A DNA stretch of 64,000 nucleotides from Calamus simplicifolius. Its lineage: Eukaryota; Streptophyta; Magnoliopsida; Arecales; Arecaceae. A program made the position numbers and the translations under genes. This document shows positions 24,721-35,315 of the stretch, one piece after another. The stretch covers positions 223,909 through 287,908 of the forward strand of contig UESW01005048.1 in assembly GCA_900491605.1 (NCBI GenBank), read 5' to 3'. Position 1 is the first letter of the stretch, and each line of letters opens with the position of its first letter. The notes under the pieces were generated by a model that saw only the letters and a program-made list of their open reading frames with translations, was not told where the DNA came from and ran no database searches.

Positions 24721-25249
24721 ACAATGCATATTCTGGTATTTGTTTTATAAGCTTCCATGATTATTTTGACTTAATGATATGCATGATTATGATAGCATGT
24801 TATTTGAAATTGAAAATTTCTATGAAAATTATGACTTGATAATATTTTGAGAGATAAGATGATATATGACTATTTTATATTATTATAGGCTTACTTATTG
24901 AGTGTGAGCTCATATAAATCTCACAATATTTTTCAGAGCCTTAGGATTGAAGAAGGAACCATAGGGTCGTTGGAGCTTCTATTTAAATAAAGTGGATTCA
25001 TTGTTGATGTAACCCGAGTAATGTTTGCGTGTAGGGCTTGTAGCCCAAATCTTTAGTTATGGATTGTATTAAAGTTATGGACTTGAATGATATATAGGTT
25101 ATTGCCTTTATTGAATTCAGTGTCATAATTTGAGATGCATCGCATGCCTACCTTAGCTCAAAATTTTTGGGTCTGAGCGTGACATACATAATTACAAAGT
25201 GAGAATGACTAGGAATTAAAAGAAACCGGAACGAGCGAGATATTACATG

Positions 25250-25561
25250 ATTTTGGTCAGGGCTGCTTTTTTTTTAATTTATAATATTCCTCACCTTCTC
25301 TCGAACCTTCCTGCAGGCACTGCCAGTGCCCTCGCCTCGTCGCCTGCCCTATTTATGTGCGTAAATGCACCGGAGAAACCGCTGGGTGTTCGTGGGTGGA
25401 GTGCTTGGGCCTCTCTCTTTCTCTCCTCCTCCCTCTCTCTGTCTCACGCACTTACCAGCTTCTGCTGGTTTCTGAGATCAGTGAGAAAACCCAGGAACAA
25501 ATCCAGTTCCCCACTTTATTCAAAGTTCCTGATGTTTTAGCATATATTGTTTCAGATCGAG
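25250..25561 (+). other. Putative 5' untranslated exon of the anion channel gene
   Basis: CT-rich leader sequence ends with atcgag|gtaaag, a usable splice donor at 25562. The first coding exon is preceded by a good acceptor (gatttag at 26821). The leader start is not determined; it lies just downstream of the solo LTR. No cDNA evidence is available, so this is inference. Confidence 0.45.
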
Positions 25562-26821
25562 GTAAAGAAGCAGTTTCCCTTTCTAAGAGTCAGTATTGAT
25601 GTTGTGGTGTTAATTATTAGCTAGGCATCTATCTCGTAATCGTAGATTAAGTCACTAACAACAGTAGTTTATATCTACCATTCTATTAGCTAGATATGGG
25701 ATCTGGAGTACACCTTCACTCTCACCAGCCTCAATTTGTGTCTCGTTCTCCAGAGTGGAGCGAAATCTGGTTGGTCGTCCTCCTGCATTCACTAATATTA
25801 TCGCAGGATGGAGATGGAAGGCTCCTGATATGATTTCGGGCTGCCGGCGTTTCCATCACCCTCTCTTTACCTTGCCAGCAGCGTCTTCTCCATTCTCCGT
25901 TCGGTCCCCGAGCCATCCGTCGCTACCACGGCTTGCGTCACGCGGTCAAGGAGTTGGACAAAGTTATTTTCTCTGGTGGTCGTGCGGGTCCCTTCTAGAT
26001 TCCAAGTTTTAGACCGCCCAAACTTCCAGTCCACAGCCGTGGATTTCTCCTCCATGCAACCTTCTCACACTTCTTCCTCTAAAATTTCTAACTCTTCCGT
26101 CTAGCTTCTGGCGATCAAAAGCTTAAGCAATCGCCGAGCGATGACTGCGGGTTGGAAACCCAGCGGCGAATGGTCACCGTCCTAGCTTCAAATACGATAA
26201 AGAGAGTTTGAGTGTTCCTCTTCTCCATTCCTTTTTCCAAATTGGACCATTGGTCGTAGCAAAAGAGCATCTTCTTGTCGTTGCATGGTTTCTGAGTTGG
26301 AGGAAAGGGATGTTTGTTGTGAGAGAAGAGGGAATGTAAGTTTGAGGAAAGGCGTGCTTATCGTAAGAGAAGGGGGCAGCGCACCCATTGCAGCTAACTG
26401 AGTAATTGGTCCCTCTCCAGAGATGAAAATAAAGAAGCAAATAAAACTTGAGAGACATAGCCTATCGTAGAAATGTGGTGAAGGCCTTTGGTAATTTAAA
26501 GTTACCTCCGTATCTTAAGTTAATGGTTGACATTTATCTTTGTTGGCTCTCTTTTCGCTTCCTATTCTCATGATAATATGGAACGTCCATTCAGCTTATA
26601 CCTTAGAAAATAAATGATATGGCCTGTTGTTTATTGTTTATTTGTTTCCACCTGCTATAGAACAAATGCCTTAAATATATAACTCAACTATTTATGGGCT
26701 TGTTTGCTTCTCTGTTAGTTTCATGGCCCATGTAACTGTGTTTTTTTTATTATAATTTATTGTAATCACCCTTCTTTGAAGGAAGCCGAGTAGCGTAACT
26801 CTGATTCCTTGTGTGATTTAG
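25562..26821 (+). other. Putative 5'UTR intron
   Basis: 1.26 kb between the donor at 25562 and the acceptor at 26821. Short open frames on both strands (25731-26458) have no recognised domain. Confidence 0.4.
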
Positions 26822-26836
26822 GTGCTGTCGTATCTA

Positions 26837-27028
26837 ATGGAGGGCAAGGGTCTCCAAGTATATCTTTCGACGAAGCAAGGTTCCCGTCAAGAACTCCCAT
26901 CTCCTTCAAAGTGTGCTGTATCCAATGCTACCGCTGGTTTCGACGGCGCTGAGTGTGGCAGTGGCTTGACATGTCAATCCCAGGATTCTACTGCTGTCAC
27001 TTCCCAAGCAGATCCAACGGTTGGCAAA
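26837..27028 (+). other. SLAH coding exon 1
   Basis: ATG at 26837, 64 codons, then donor aaa|gtaagt. An in-frame GTG at 26822 is not a plant start. The N-terminal tail is variable in this family, so this exon is the least certain part of the model. Confidence 0.55.
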
Positions 27029-30000
27029 GTAAGTTGCATATCTTTTGTTGTGTCTCGGTTAATAAAATTTAAATTTTGACCACCTGGTTATACGATTCTC
27101 TGAAAACTGATCGACTCTGATTTTAATTTATGGAAGATGATACCGATATTTTATGAAGGATTCACAAGTTATTTTGGGTGATGTTAAAATCCAGAGTCGT
27201 GTTACCTCCATATTCTTCTAAATTTTGCTCTCCCACGCTCTCTAGTCTAAATTCATTCGGCTTCTTTATGAATTCTTTCAGATGATTTGTTGCGTTGCTA
27301 ATCCTTGACATCTGTTCACATTGTGAGTTGCACATGTCTTCTCATCAACACAAAGACTTTTCTGATGCAATGCTTGACAGTGCCTCTCTGTTCTGTTCTG
27401 TTATTCTGTTTCTGTGTAAACCCAAATCCGCTGGTGCTTCCTTATATCCTTAGTTAAAAAAAAAAATGTATTCCAGTGTTGTTTGTGCCTATTTATATTA
27501 GTTTGTTGTTTTTTTGAGAAGAGAACAACGGAGAGAAGGAACCAGATTGGTCCCTCTCCCCAACTTTATTAATCATCAAGCTTATGTTTTGGACCAACAA
27601 ACTAACAGTTGTTTGAATTCAGGGATTGGATTCTCCTAAGATCCATAGCCAGACCAATTCAATCAAGTAACCTCCAATGCATTCGCCAACTCAAGCAAAC
27701 CGGTGCCATCAGTCATGTGCTATCTCTATCAGCTTGCCTTCTTCTCCATCTGGAATAAACATCGGACAACCTATAAAAGTTCGAGTCAGGGATCAAGCTG
27801 GATCAACTGCCATTGATGAGCATATAAATCAACCTTCTGACAACTCGAGACCAGCAAAGCCGGGGAAGTTTCTTTCTCGGTCCATTCCAGCGGGAAGTTC
27901 ATATGGCAAGGCAGCTGCAGTGGGAAAAGTTAATGGCCCATTTGAGGAACAGCAGAGGATGCCAAGAAGTTATAGTTCGAGGGACAGGCGCTTTGATTCT
28001 TTCAAGACATGGTCAGGAAAACTCGAAAGGCAGCTATCAAACTTACGTGGAAAGCCACAGGAACCAGACGTGGAGGCTAATAATGATTCAGATATCAAAG
28101 AACCAGAGGCTGTGCCAGCAGTGGACCGCTACTTCGATGCCTTGGAAGGGCCAGAATTGGACACTTTGAGGGTATGCGACCTTCTGAACACAATTGCCCA
28201 TTGGTGCCACCTTTGCATCATTAATAGAATATAGAAGACCATCTATTAATGCATTTTGTTAATCCAAACATTAAAAAGATAGTAATATATGTAGGTTTTG
28301 ATCTTGTGTAAGATATTATCTTCAGATATATGTGCAGTTATTTGATCTCATCCATGCAATTAGAATGTATCAAACACCTTGTTTCTTGCGGCCGAATCAC
28401 AATGAATGATATCTTCTTATCTCCAAATGTTCTTGACTATATAACACCATGCAAAAATTCAGCATTCTTTCATCTATTTCACTAGCATTACTCATAACTT
28501 GTTCCCGCCTGCAGGCATCAGAGGTTTCAGCTCTTCCTGAAGATGAGAAGTGGCCTTTTCTTCTTCGCTTCCCAATATCTGCCTTTGGTATGTGTCTTGG
28601 TGTCAGCAGCCAAGCTATCCTCTGGAAGACCTTAGCTAAATCTCCATCCATGAGTTTTCTACATGTGATCTTGGCAGTGAATCTAGTCCTTTGGTGCATC
28701 TCACTTGCACTGATGGGCATTGTGTCCCTCATTTACTCTCTCAAAATCATCTTCTACTTTGAAGCAGTTCGACGAGAGTACTACCACCCAATCCGCATCA
28801 ACTTCTTCTTTGCTCCTTGGATAGCATGCCTTTTCTTAGCCCTTGGTTTGCCACCATCAGTTGCAGTAAACCTTCATGCTGCTCTCTGGTATGTCCTTAT
28901 GGCTCCCATCTTTTTCCTTGAGCTCAAAATTTATGGCCAATGGATGTCTGGGGGCCAAAGGAGGCTCTCAAAGGTGGCAAACCCATCAAACCATTTATCG
29001 ATCGTGGGCAACTTTGTGGGTGCATTGCTCGGCGCGTCTATGGGACTTAAAGAAGGGCCTATCTTCTTCTTTGCTGTTGGGTTAGCTCACTATATAGTGC
29101 TGTTTGTAACTCTATACCAGAGGCTTCCCACAAATGAAACCCTCCCAAGAGATCTTCACCCAGTATTCTTCTTATTCGTAGCAGCCCCCAGTGTTGCTTG
29201 CATGGCATGGGCACAGATTTGTGTAGAATTTAATTACGGATCAAGGATGGCTTACTTCACTGCTTTGTTCCTCTATGTCTCTCTTGTAAGTCTCTCTTTT
29301 TCCCAGTTTCAGTGACTAATGCAAGTTGGTGCATTATAATTGACTTTTGCTTTGGCTAGTTCACTATATATTAAAAGCTCCATGGTTGTACTAGATTGCA
29401 AGTTTGCAATAGGAAATGATCGCTGTATTACCTTGACTGACAATGTTATTGTTATTTTTGAGATTATTATCATTAGTAGTAGTAAGTTGTTGTTGTTTCC
29501 CATCAATCATGATCATTTTGGTATTAAAGCTAAAATTTTCAGAGCTTTTAACCATTGTCAAATTAAGGAATAGCTTGGTACGTAATTCAACAGACTGTTT
29601 TTGTACCTTGGTCTATTTGTGTTGGACGTTGCATGAAATTTTCAGTGAATCTGTTAATTTATTCAAATTATCAGTAGGGATTTTTACTTCTTCAAGCTGG
29701 CCATCTAACCCATTTGCCCATTTCCGTGTATTAATTTGCAGGCAGTGCGGATTAATTTTTTCCGAGGCTTCAGGCATGAATTTTTTTTTTTTTTCCCTGA
29801 GGTTTTAAATCTTATGGAGTTATCATGACATTTGGGACATAAATGTCTCAAGAGTCTTGCTGTTTGGAATGCTAAGGATCATGACGGAATAATGTCGTCT
29901 TGACATTTAAGATAGCAGACATTTAAGATAGCAACCAATCTCGGCATTTCATAGGATGTTCCATGAGATCTAAACTTCAGTTTCATCATGATTTTGCTTG

Positions 30001-30386
30001 TTTTTTTATTTATACCTCTATTCTATTGTTAATGGTCTCTTCCTCCGTTATTTCAATAGGTTCTCACTAGCATGGTGGGCATATACTTTCCCAATGACTG
30101 GTGCTTCAATAGCAACAATCAAATATTCAATGGAAGTAACAATTGTGCTATAACTCAGACGCTTTCTGTTGGACTCTCTGGACTGTCAACCTTCACAGTA
30201 ACAGCTTTGCTCGTCTCCACCATCATTCATGCTTTTGTCCTCCACGACCTGTTCCCAAATGACATCTCAATTGCCGTCACCCAGAAGAGATCTAAGTTTA
30301 GCAAGAAGCTACCTTATCTGAGATTTGTGAGCTCAGACATCAAAGACATTGAAGCTTCTATTTCGACAAACGCTCCACAGCTATGA
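26837..30386 (+). CDS. S-type anion channel, SLAC1-homologue (SLAH2/SLAH3-like); possibly a broken allele or pseudogene
   Basis: SLAC1/SLAH proteins are ten-helix plasma-membrane channels passing nitrate and chloride, opened by kinase phosphorylation of their cytosolic tails. Coding exons: 26837-27028, 27623-28171, 28515-29285, 29742-29773 and 30060-30386. Together they give about 622 residues, the usual size of SLAH3-type proteins. The N-tail carries RRFDSFKTWSGKLERQLSNL and PAVDRYFDALEGPELDTLR. The channel domain starts at LPEDEKWPFLLRFPISAFGM and includes INFFFAPW, FFFAVGLAHY, AVRINFFRGFR, FSLAWWAYTFPMTGA and HAFVLHDLFPND. Two faults: an in-frame TAA at 27668-27670, and two extra bases near 30148-30152 giving TAA at 30151. 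A start at the ATG at 27677 would bypass the first fault only. Confidence 0.88.
27623..28171 (+). other. SLAH coding exon 2
   Basis: Acceptor attcag|ggattg, phase 0. It contains TAA at codon 16 of the exon (27668-27670), then an open frame with the conserved FKTWSGKLERQLSNLRG segment, and ends TTGAGG|gtatgc. Confidence 0.8.
28515..29285 (+). other. SLAH coding exon 3
   Basis: Acceptor cctgcag|GCATCA and donor CTCTT|gtaagt; 257 codons, fully open. It encodes most of the transmembrane core, about eight helices. Confidence 0.9.
29742..29773 (+). other. SLAH coding micro-exon 4
   Basis: 32 bases coding AVRINFFRGF plus two bases of an Arg codon. Acceptor atttgcag. The donor is the non-canonical CAG|gcatga. 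Joining to exon 5 restores the Arg codon as AG+G. Confidence 0.8.
30060..30386 (+). other. SLAH coding exon 5 with frameshift
   Basis: Acceptor tcaatag|G. It reads FSLAWWAYTFPMTGASIATI... for 30 codons to TAA at 30151. From there the family-like sequence continues two bases out of frame (TQTLSVGLSGLST...HAFVLHDLFPND) to TGA at 30384-30386. Removing two bases makes the five-exon total exactly divisible by three. Confidence 0.85.
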
Positions 30387-30720
30387 GTGGTTTTGCGGTC
30401 TTTTGTACTACTTGCTCGATATGTTTTGCGGTCGGCCGATCGATCCTGTTCTTCCCTAAATGGAGGAGGACGGTTATTGTCATGAGATTTTGTTTGGTTC
30501 AAGCGTTGGGCACAGCATTTGGTTGTGTTTATAGTGTCAATTTCATCAGTAAAGTCCAATAGGTGTGCCATATCCCATATGTCCAGATTTAAATTTACCA
30601 TCTCTTTCCTGCAGCCATATGATATATACTCCGTTGAAACAACCAAGGATCTCATCCAACAAAGCCAGTAAAGGTTATATATATTTTTTGAATACATTGG
30701 CCGCATCTAAGTACATATGA
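30387..30720 (+). other. Putative 3'UTR of the anion channel gene
   Basis: Non-coding sequence after the stop. The end is not defined; no decisive AATAAA was seen. Confidence 0.35.
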
Positions 30721-31139
30721 TCGACTCAATGCGTAATTGATTTGAGACTATTATTATAATATATTATATAGTATAATAACTTAAAATCTTATTAAAAAAA
30801 TTAGTAAAAAATATATTATTAATTTTTTTTATTTTAATAGATATTTAAAATCTCTCTTGGTGAATGGCTGATATGAGATTAGGTAAATACTAGTATATAT
30901 TTTCACATACTCTTTTTTGTTTAACTCCTAGGTTGCGTTTGGTGCATGGCCAGGTAATCCTGAATGGTAATATGAATTACCTACAAGATAGATTATCACT
31001 TGGTAGATTACCATTAATATTAATTATTGTGTTTGGTATACACAAGTAATGCTACAATAATATTGATTACTATGTTTGGTATGACAAATAGATTATCATT
31101 CATATAACATCAAATTCCTAAAAAACCCCTAAAATAAGA
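30721..31139. other. AT-rich spacer with a MITE-like terminus
   Basis: From about 30932 it reads ggttgcgtttggtgcatg, followed by repeated ggtaat/gattac blocks, much like one end of a plant hAT- or Harbinger-type miniature element. No matching inverted end was found downstream. Confidence 0.3.
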
Positions 31140-31335
31140 AGACTATGAGCATGAAGCATCCGAATAGCGTAGGAAATGTCAGTCCAAGCTGCTTAAAGCT
31201 CAGCCAAAGGAATAAAGAAGTCTAGGAGACTAAGCCCTTCTGTCTCTAACAGAGCTCCATCGGTCCCTCGTATAACAAAAGCATCTTTTTCGAACATTTT
31301 CATCAAAATTAATTTTGACAAATTCTAAAATTATA
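31140..31335 (-). mobile_element. LINE fragment (RNase H region)
   Basis: Matches LINE-B 49986-50180 base by base with gaps, for example atgagc-tg-a-catccga-cg and aagctcagcca, and ends at the FDG-coding region (aattaattttgacaaa). It is an internal piece without poly(A) or target duplication. Confidence 0.75.
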
Positions 31336-32601
31336 TGCTAGTTTACTTAAAAAAATAATAAAAAAAACTGCCTTCGGCTCTATTTGAATCATGGATACAA
31401 AGAAATTACATGTTTTTTTTTTTAATACCTCAGGTGGGAGAACTCAAAATTCCTAGCGACCCTATCTTGCATTCTGACTTCCTATCCTCCATGCATCAGT
31501 CGGCTCCTACCATCGAATTCATCAAAAAGCCAAACTGGTCTCCCTCATTTCCCTTCGTACGATAGGCACAGTAAAAAAATTAATAAATAAACAAAAAAAT
31601 AAAATCAAGAAAAAGAACTCAAAAAATAGCGATAGTTTTGAAGCTTTCATAACTCTCTGTATTCTCTTGCATTTAGTAGAATTATTTTTCCTATGTGCCT
31701 GAATATATAATTGTAAAACAATATATATATATATAATGTTTTATATAAAATAAAATTTGTATTCTTCGTATCTACAGAAATATATGATCATATTCATATA
31801 TATTAAGCTTCAGTCATTCTAAATTAAGCTTATATTTATATTAAAGTTATAGACCCCTAGTCAAATATTAATTAATAAGCTTCTAATTTGTTTCATACAT
31901 AAATTTTTTTCGTAATTTTGGCCTGATGCTGGAATTCGTGATGCGAGGAGTAGGCGGGTGAGAGTGTTCTAAAACGGGGGCCATCAATCCTTGACCAGAC
32001 GGCTCCTACGCCCTTCTTGTCATTTGAATCAGCCATGAATGTAGAGACTGCGACTCGAGTTAACGGAAAGGGAGAGGCAACGGTGATAGACTACTGGAGA
32101 CTGGTGGCAGAGAGTATTTCTTCCTCCACGATGACTACAGATGTCCAAGAACTCTTCCGCAGTCTGCACGCCAGAAGAAGAGTCTAAAAATGATTTCTTA
32201 AATCTCACCACTTTGGCGTTAAGTACTCGATCGGTACTCCAACTATTCAAGTGGGAATTCCAAAAGCCATGCATGAGATCATTGCGGACCGGTGCTCGAC
32301 TTTGCTGGGTTGCTGATAACTCTTGCTTATATAACTTTTATTTCCTTATGACTTAACACCCATTTGTTTAATCAATAGTTTTTACAGGACTATATCTAAA
32401 GCCCTAATTGCAAGATTTTCCAAATTTCTCCCATTATGTCTTAGCCCATTGCTATCGATCAAGGAGCGTGGAGACTCTATGCATACTAATATAATTTGAA
32501 ACTTTTCAAAAAAAATCATGCATATATATTTACATAAATATAGAAAATTACTAGATCGTATCTAATCAATTTTTTTTTTTTTATCTCTTTATTTTTTATC
32601 T
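31336..32601. other. AT-rich spacer, no gene recognised
   Basis: Contains a TA microsatellite near 31722-31737. Open frames at 32029-32356 lack a recognisable domain. Confidence 0.5.
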
Positions 32602-32617
32602 ATACGGATTGGACTTT
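32602..32617. repeat. LINE target-site duplication, left copy
   Basis: ATACGGATTGGACTTT; the last bases merge with the poly(T) run. Identical to 32822-32837. Confidence 0.85.
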
Positions 32618-32821
32618 TTTTTTTTTTTTTTTTTGGTACAGACGGTGATTCACACCATCCTAGGTCAGAACGGATCCGTTACATCAGAAACTAATAACTG
32701 GGACATCACTAGAGGGCAGCAGTCGCCCGGTCTTCATATCCACTGTTCAGAGTGAGAGGTCATCCTGGCCGCAATTCAATCCGCAATAATATTAGCCTCA
32801 TGATAGACATGATGGATCTGA
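32618..32821 (-). mobile_element. 5'-truncated LINE insertion, 3' end only
   Basis: Begins with a T-run (the poly(A) tail on the minus strand), then ggtacagacggtgattcaca, the same 3' terminus as LINE-B. The insertion is flanked by a 16-bp direct repeat ATACGGATTGGACTTT at 32602-32617 and 32822-32837. About 190 bases of element body remain, typical of aborted target-primed reverse transcription. Confidence 0.88.
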
Positions 32822-32837
32822 ATACGGATTGGACTTT
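32822..32837. repeat. LINE target-site duplication, right copy
   Basis: ATACGGATTGGACTTT, identical to 32602-32617. Confidence 0.85.
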
Positions 32838-35315
32838 GAAAGGCATCTGATAAAACTAGATGAGATTTCTTCTCTTCTTGCAAATATACGAGCTATAAGC
32901 TTCCCAATATGATGGATGAATTGGATTTAGTCCTTAATTAATATCACCTTTTTTTATTGGTCTTTTCGTACATGTCCTCCGAGAAGTAAGATCAAATATG
33001 ATTAAGGTCTCGGGCAGTCTAAGCCCTTTCACTTATTTTATTTTTATTATTTTTTATTACTGGCATTCTTTCTGAGCTTCTCGAGCTATTTTGGCTGCAT
33101 TGGAAGCTAAACAGGAAGCGTAACGCTCAAGTTTATATGTTAACCCAATTAATTATATTAGTGGGCTAAAATTATATGATCCAAAAATTTAAATAAAAGT
33201 TAATGATCCTATCCAAAGTAAGATTAAATGTATTTCTACCTTAAAATGTGATATTTTTGTCACATGTTATGACCTAGCTAGAATCTATCTATCCGGAGCT
33301 ATGTCGTTGATACTGGAAGGATGATTCCATATCATGGTGGGACTTCATCATAGTCTCATAGATTGTTTTTTTCTCATACCTATCAACTTTTACATACTCA
33401 GGTTGGTTCTAATATTATTTGTAACACCCAAGCCCACATACTAGCTTACTAATTCACTTCATTAGAGAGTCAAAATCACATGGTCCAAATACTTGAGTGA
33501 AAATGAATAGGTAGCAAGTGAACTTGAGTTATAAGTACATAACATATTTCTTTACCATTCAATGTAGAAAGTAAATGTGGGGTGATGAAGTTTCATTACA
33601 GTGTAGAGCCATCTTTGCAGCACTAACGATCCGGTTCGAGAAAGATTCTGACTAGCTTATGACGTGCCACGAGAATGTCGCATTATAAGTAAGAAGATTA
33701 TGATACCCTATATTTAATCTCATATTAATTGAAAAAGAATTATGTTATATGTGTACAACTTAAATTCATTTATTATTTTATTAATTTTTATTTAAATTTT
33801 TAAAATATATAGTTTTAATTAATTAAGCTAGCACGTGGGTTCGGATTACTCAGAGCAGAATTAATCAGGGTAAAATTTTACTTAAAAAAATATTCATTTG
33901 GTGCGTCGATCCGGCCCTGGATGGTATATGGTGTGTGATTGTAAACTACGTGATCGACCATCACAAGTGGAAGTCGGACTCTTGAAAACGCGGGTGAATT
34001 TTTCCTGGAAGTGGACGCACGGGTTTTTGAATTTTTCATGGGTCGTTTCCAGGCCAACTCATTTTAAGTCTTGATATTGATGGTGTCGTTGTGCCAGAAT
34101 CGCTCTCAACAATATGAGAAAGAGAGATGAACCAAACTTCCAACTGGACCACATCTGTTAAAGGATTTGTTTTCCTTGAAAAAATAGCACGTCCGATCGA
34201 GTGATCGACTACATAGAAAAAAAAAAAAGAAAGAAATATTATTTGACGACCTCTCCTCGTCATCTGGTCACGTCGCAAACGAACAACTTTGCTGACATCG
34301 ACGAAGCATCGAGAAATATAAAATAAAACACAAAAAGGAGCCACCGAAAAAAAAGGAAGAAGAAGAAAAGTTCGGTGCTGGGACTGAATCCTTGCTTTGC
34401 TTGCACGCTGAATTAGCAGCACCACCACGATTCCCTCTACGCGTTTCTCGGAAATCTCATGTACCCTATCCATTTGTCTACATAAATAAGCCCCACTAGC
34501 ACCCACTGGTCTCCGTGACGTTGACTCTGGCTCGCCTGCGGTATGTGACCGAATCGCCGCCCTCTTCCCTTTGTTGGATGGTGGGTGCGGCGTAGTGCGG
34601 ACCGTGCGTGCTCCACTCTTATCACTGTCTCCAATAAAAAACCCAAAAAAAAAGCTTTTTGCTTTGACTTTTGATGCATAAAACATGCCTAAATTATGCA
34701 AATTTGATCATGTATCTATTGTACTGTAATATGCGTCATAATTTATTAAGTCAAGGCATGCGTCACACATAATAATATAAACACATGATTAATTCATATG
34801 CTAAGTGTGCATTTTATGCATTGAAAGTCGATGCATAAATTTTTTCTATAAAATCTCATGTCTATGGGCTCCGGCCCCAATTATCTCACGTGATTGCCCC
34901 CTCCTCTTCCTCTCATCTCCTTGTTAGCCGTATCGCATCTTGGCCCATGTTGTGCATGTTCGTGGAGTTGCATTATTCGTTTCTTGTGCTTGTGCCATCT
35001 TCGATGTTTCAAAATTCCTTCGATGTTTCAATGGCTTCGCTTTCATATTCTCCCATCTTCCATTGTCTTTTTCTTCCTTATTTCCCAATTACTGCGCTCC
35101 GGAGGCCGTTGTGATTTGTGGAAGCAGCCCTTAGTCAAATTTAATTAGTTTCAAAAGTCGGATGGTACATGGATGGACCTTTGGAACTATCGTTGCCATC
35201 CTTGTAATTTTCTACGGCTTGGTCTTCTTTTATTCATCTTAGTACTTGGAACTGATAACGTTTTGCTCATCTTTCTTTGTATCATTTTGGAATCTTTTAT
35301 GAAACCCTTGTAACG
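32838..35315. other. Intergenic DNA with possible LTR scraps
   Basis: The segment 33120-33560 holds two diverged direct copies of a unit with ggttctaatat-atttgtaacaccc, similar to the join between an LTR end and a TGTAACACCC-type LTR start; probably an old LTR remnant. A 217-codon minus-strand open frame lies at 34036-34686 with no recognised domain. The rest has no features I can support. Confidence 0.4.
35311..35315. repeat. G2 target-site duplication, left copy
   Basis: TAACG before the TG of the 5' LTR. The right copy at 43429-43433 is TAATG, one CpG-to-TpG change apart. Confidence 0.55.

Larger units (their letters stand above)
22612..25184. mobile_element. Solo LTR, 2.57 kb
   Basis: Starts TGTAACCCCCGG and ends GTCTGAGCGTGACA, with a perfect 5-bp target duplication TACAT at 22607-22611 and 25185-25189. 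No internal coding region, primer site or second LTR is present, so recombination between two LTRs is the simplest origin. Long LTRs with TGTAAC...TGACA ends are, to my knowledge, typical of Del/Tekay-type chromoviruses; that lineage is inference. It holds a WD40-like fragment (23281-23365) and a three-copy repeat module (23740-24720). It ends about 375 bp before the proposed 5'UTR splice donor of the anion channel gene. Confidence 0.8.

Noticed and set aside
25731..26458. Overlapping open frames in the putative 5'UTR intron
   Set aside because: No domain, both strands open, and flanked by good splice sites of the channel gene.
30932..31130. MITE-like start ggttgcgtttggtgc
   Set aside because: No matching inverted end was found within 1 kb, so it is kept only as a spacer note.
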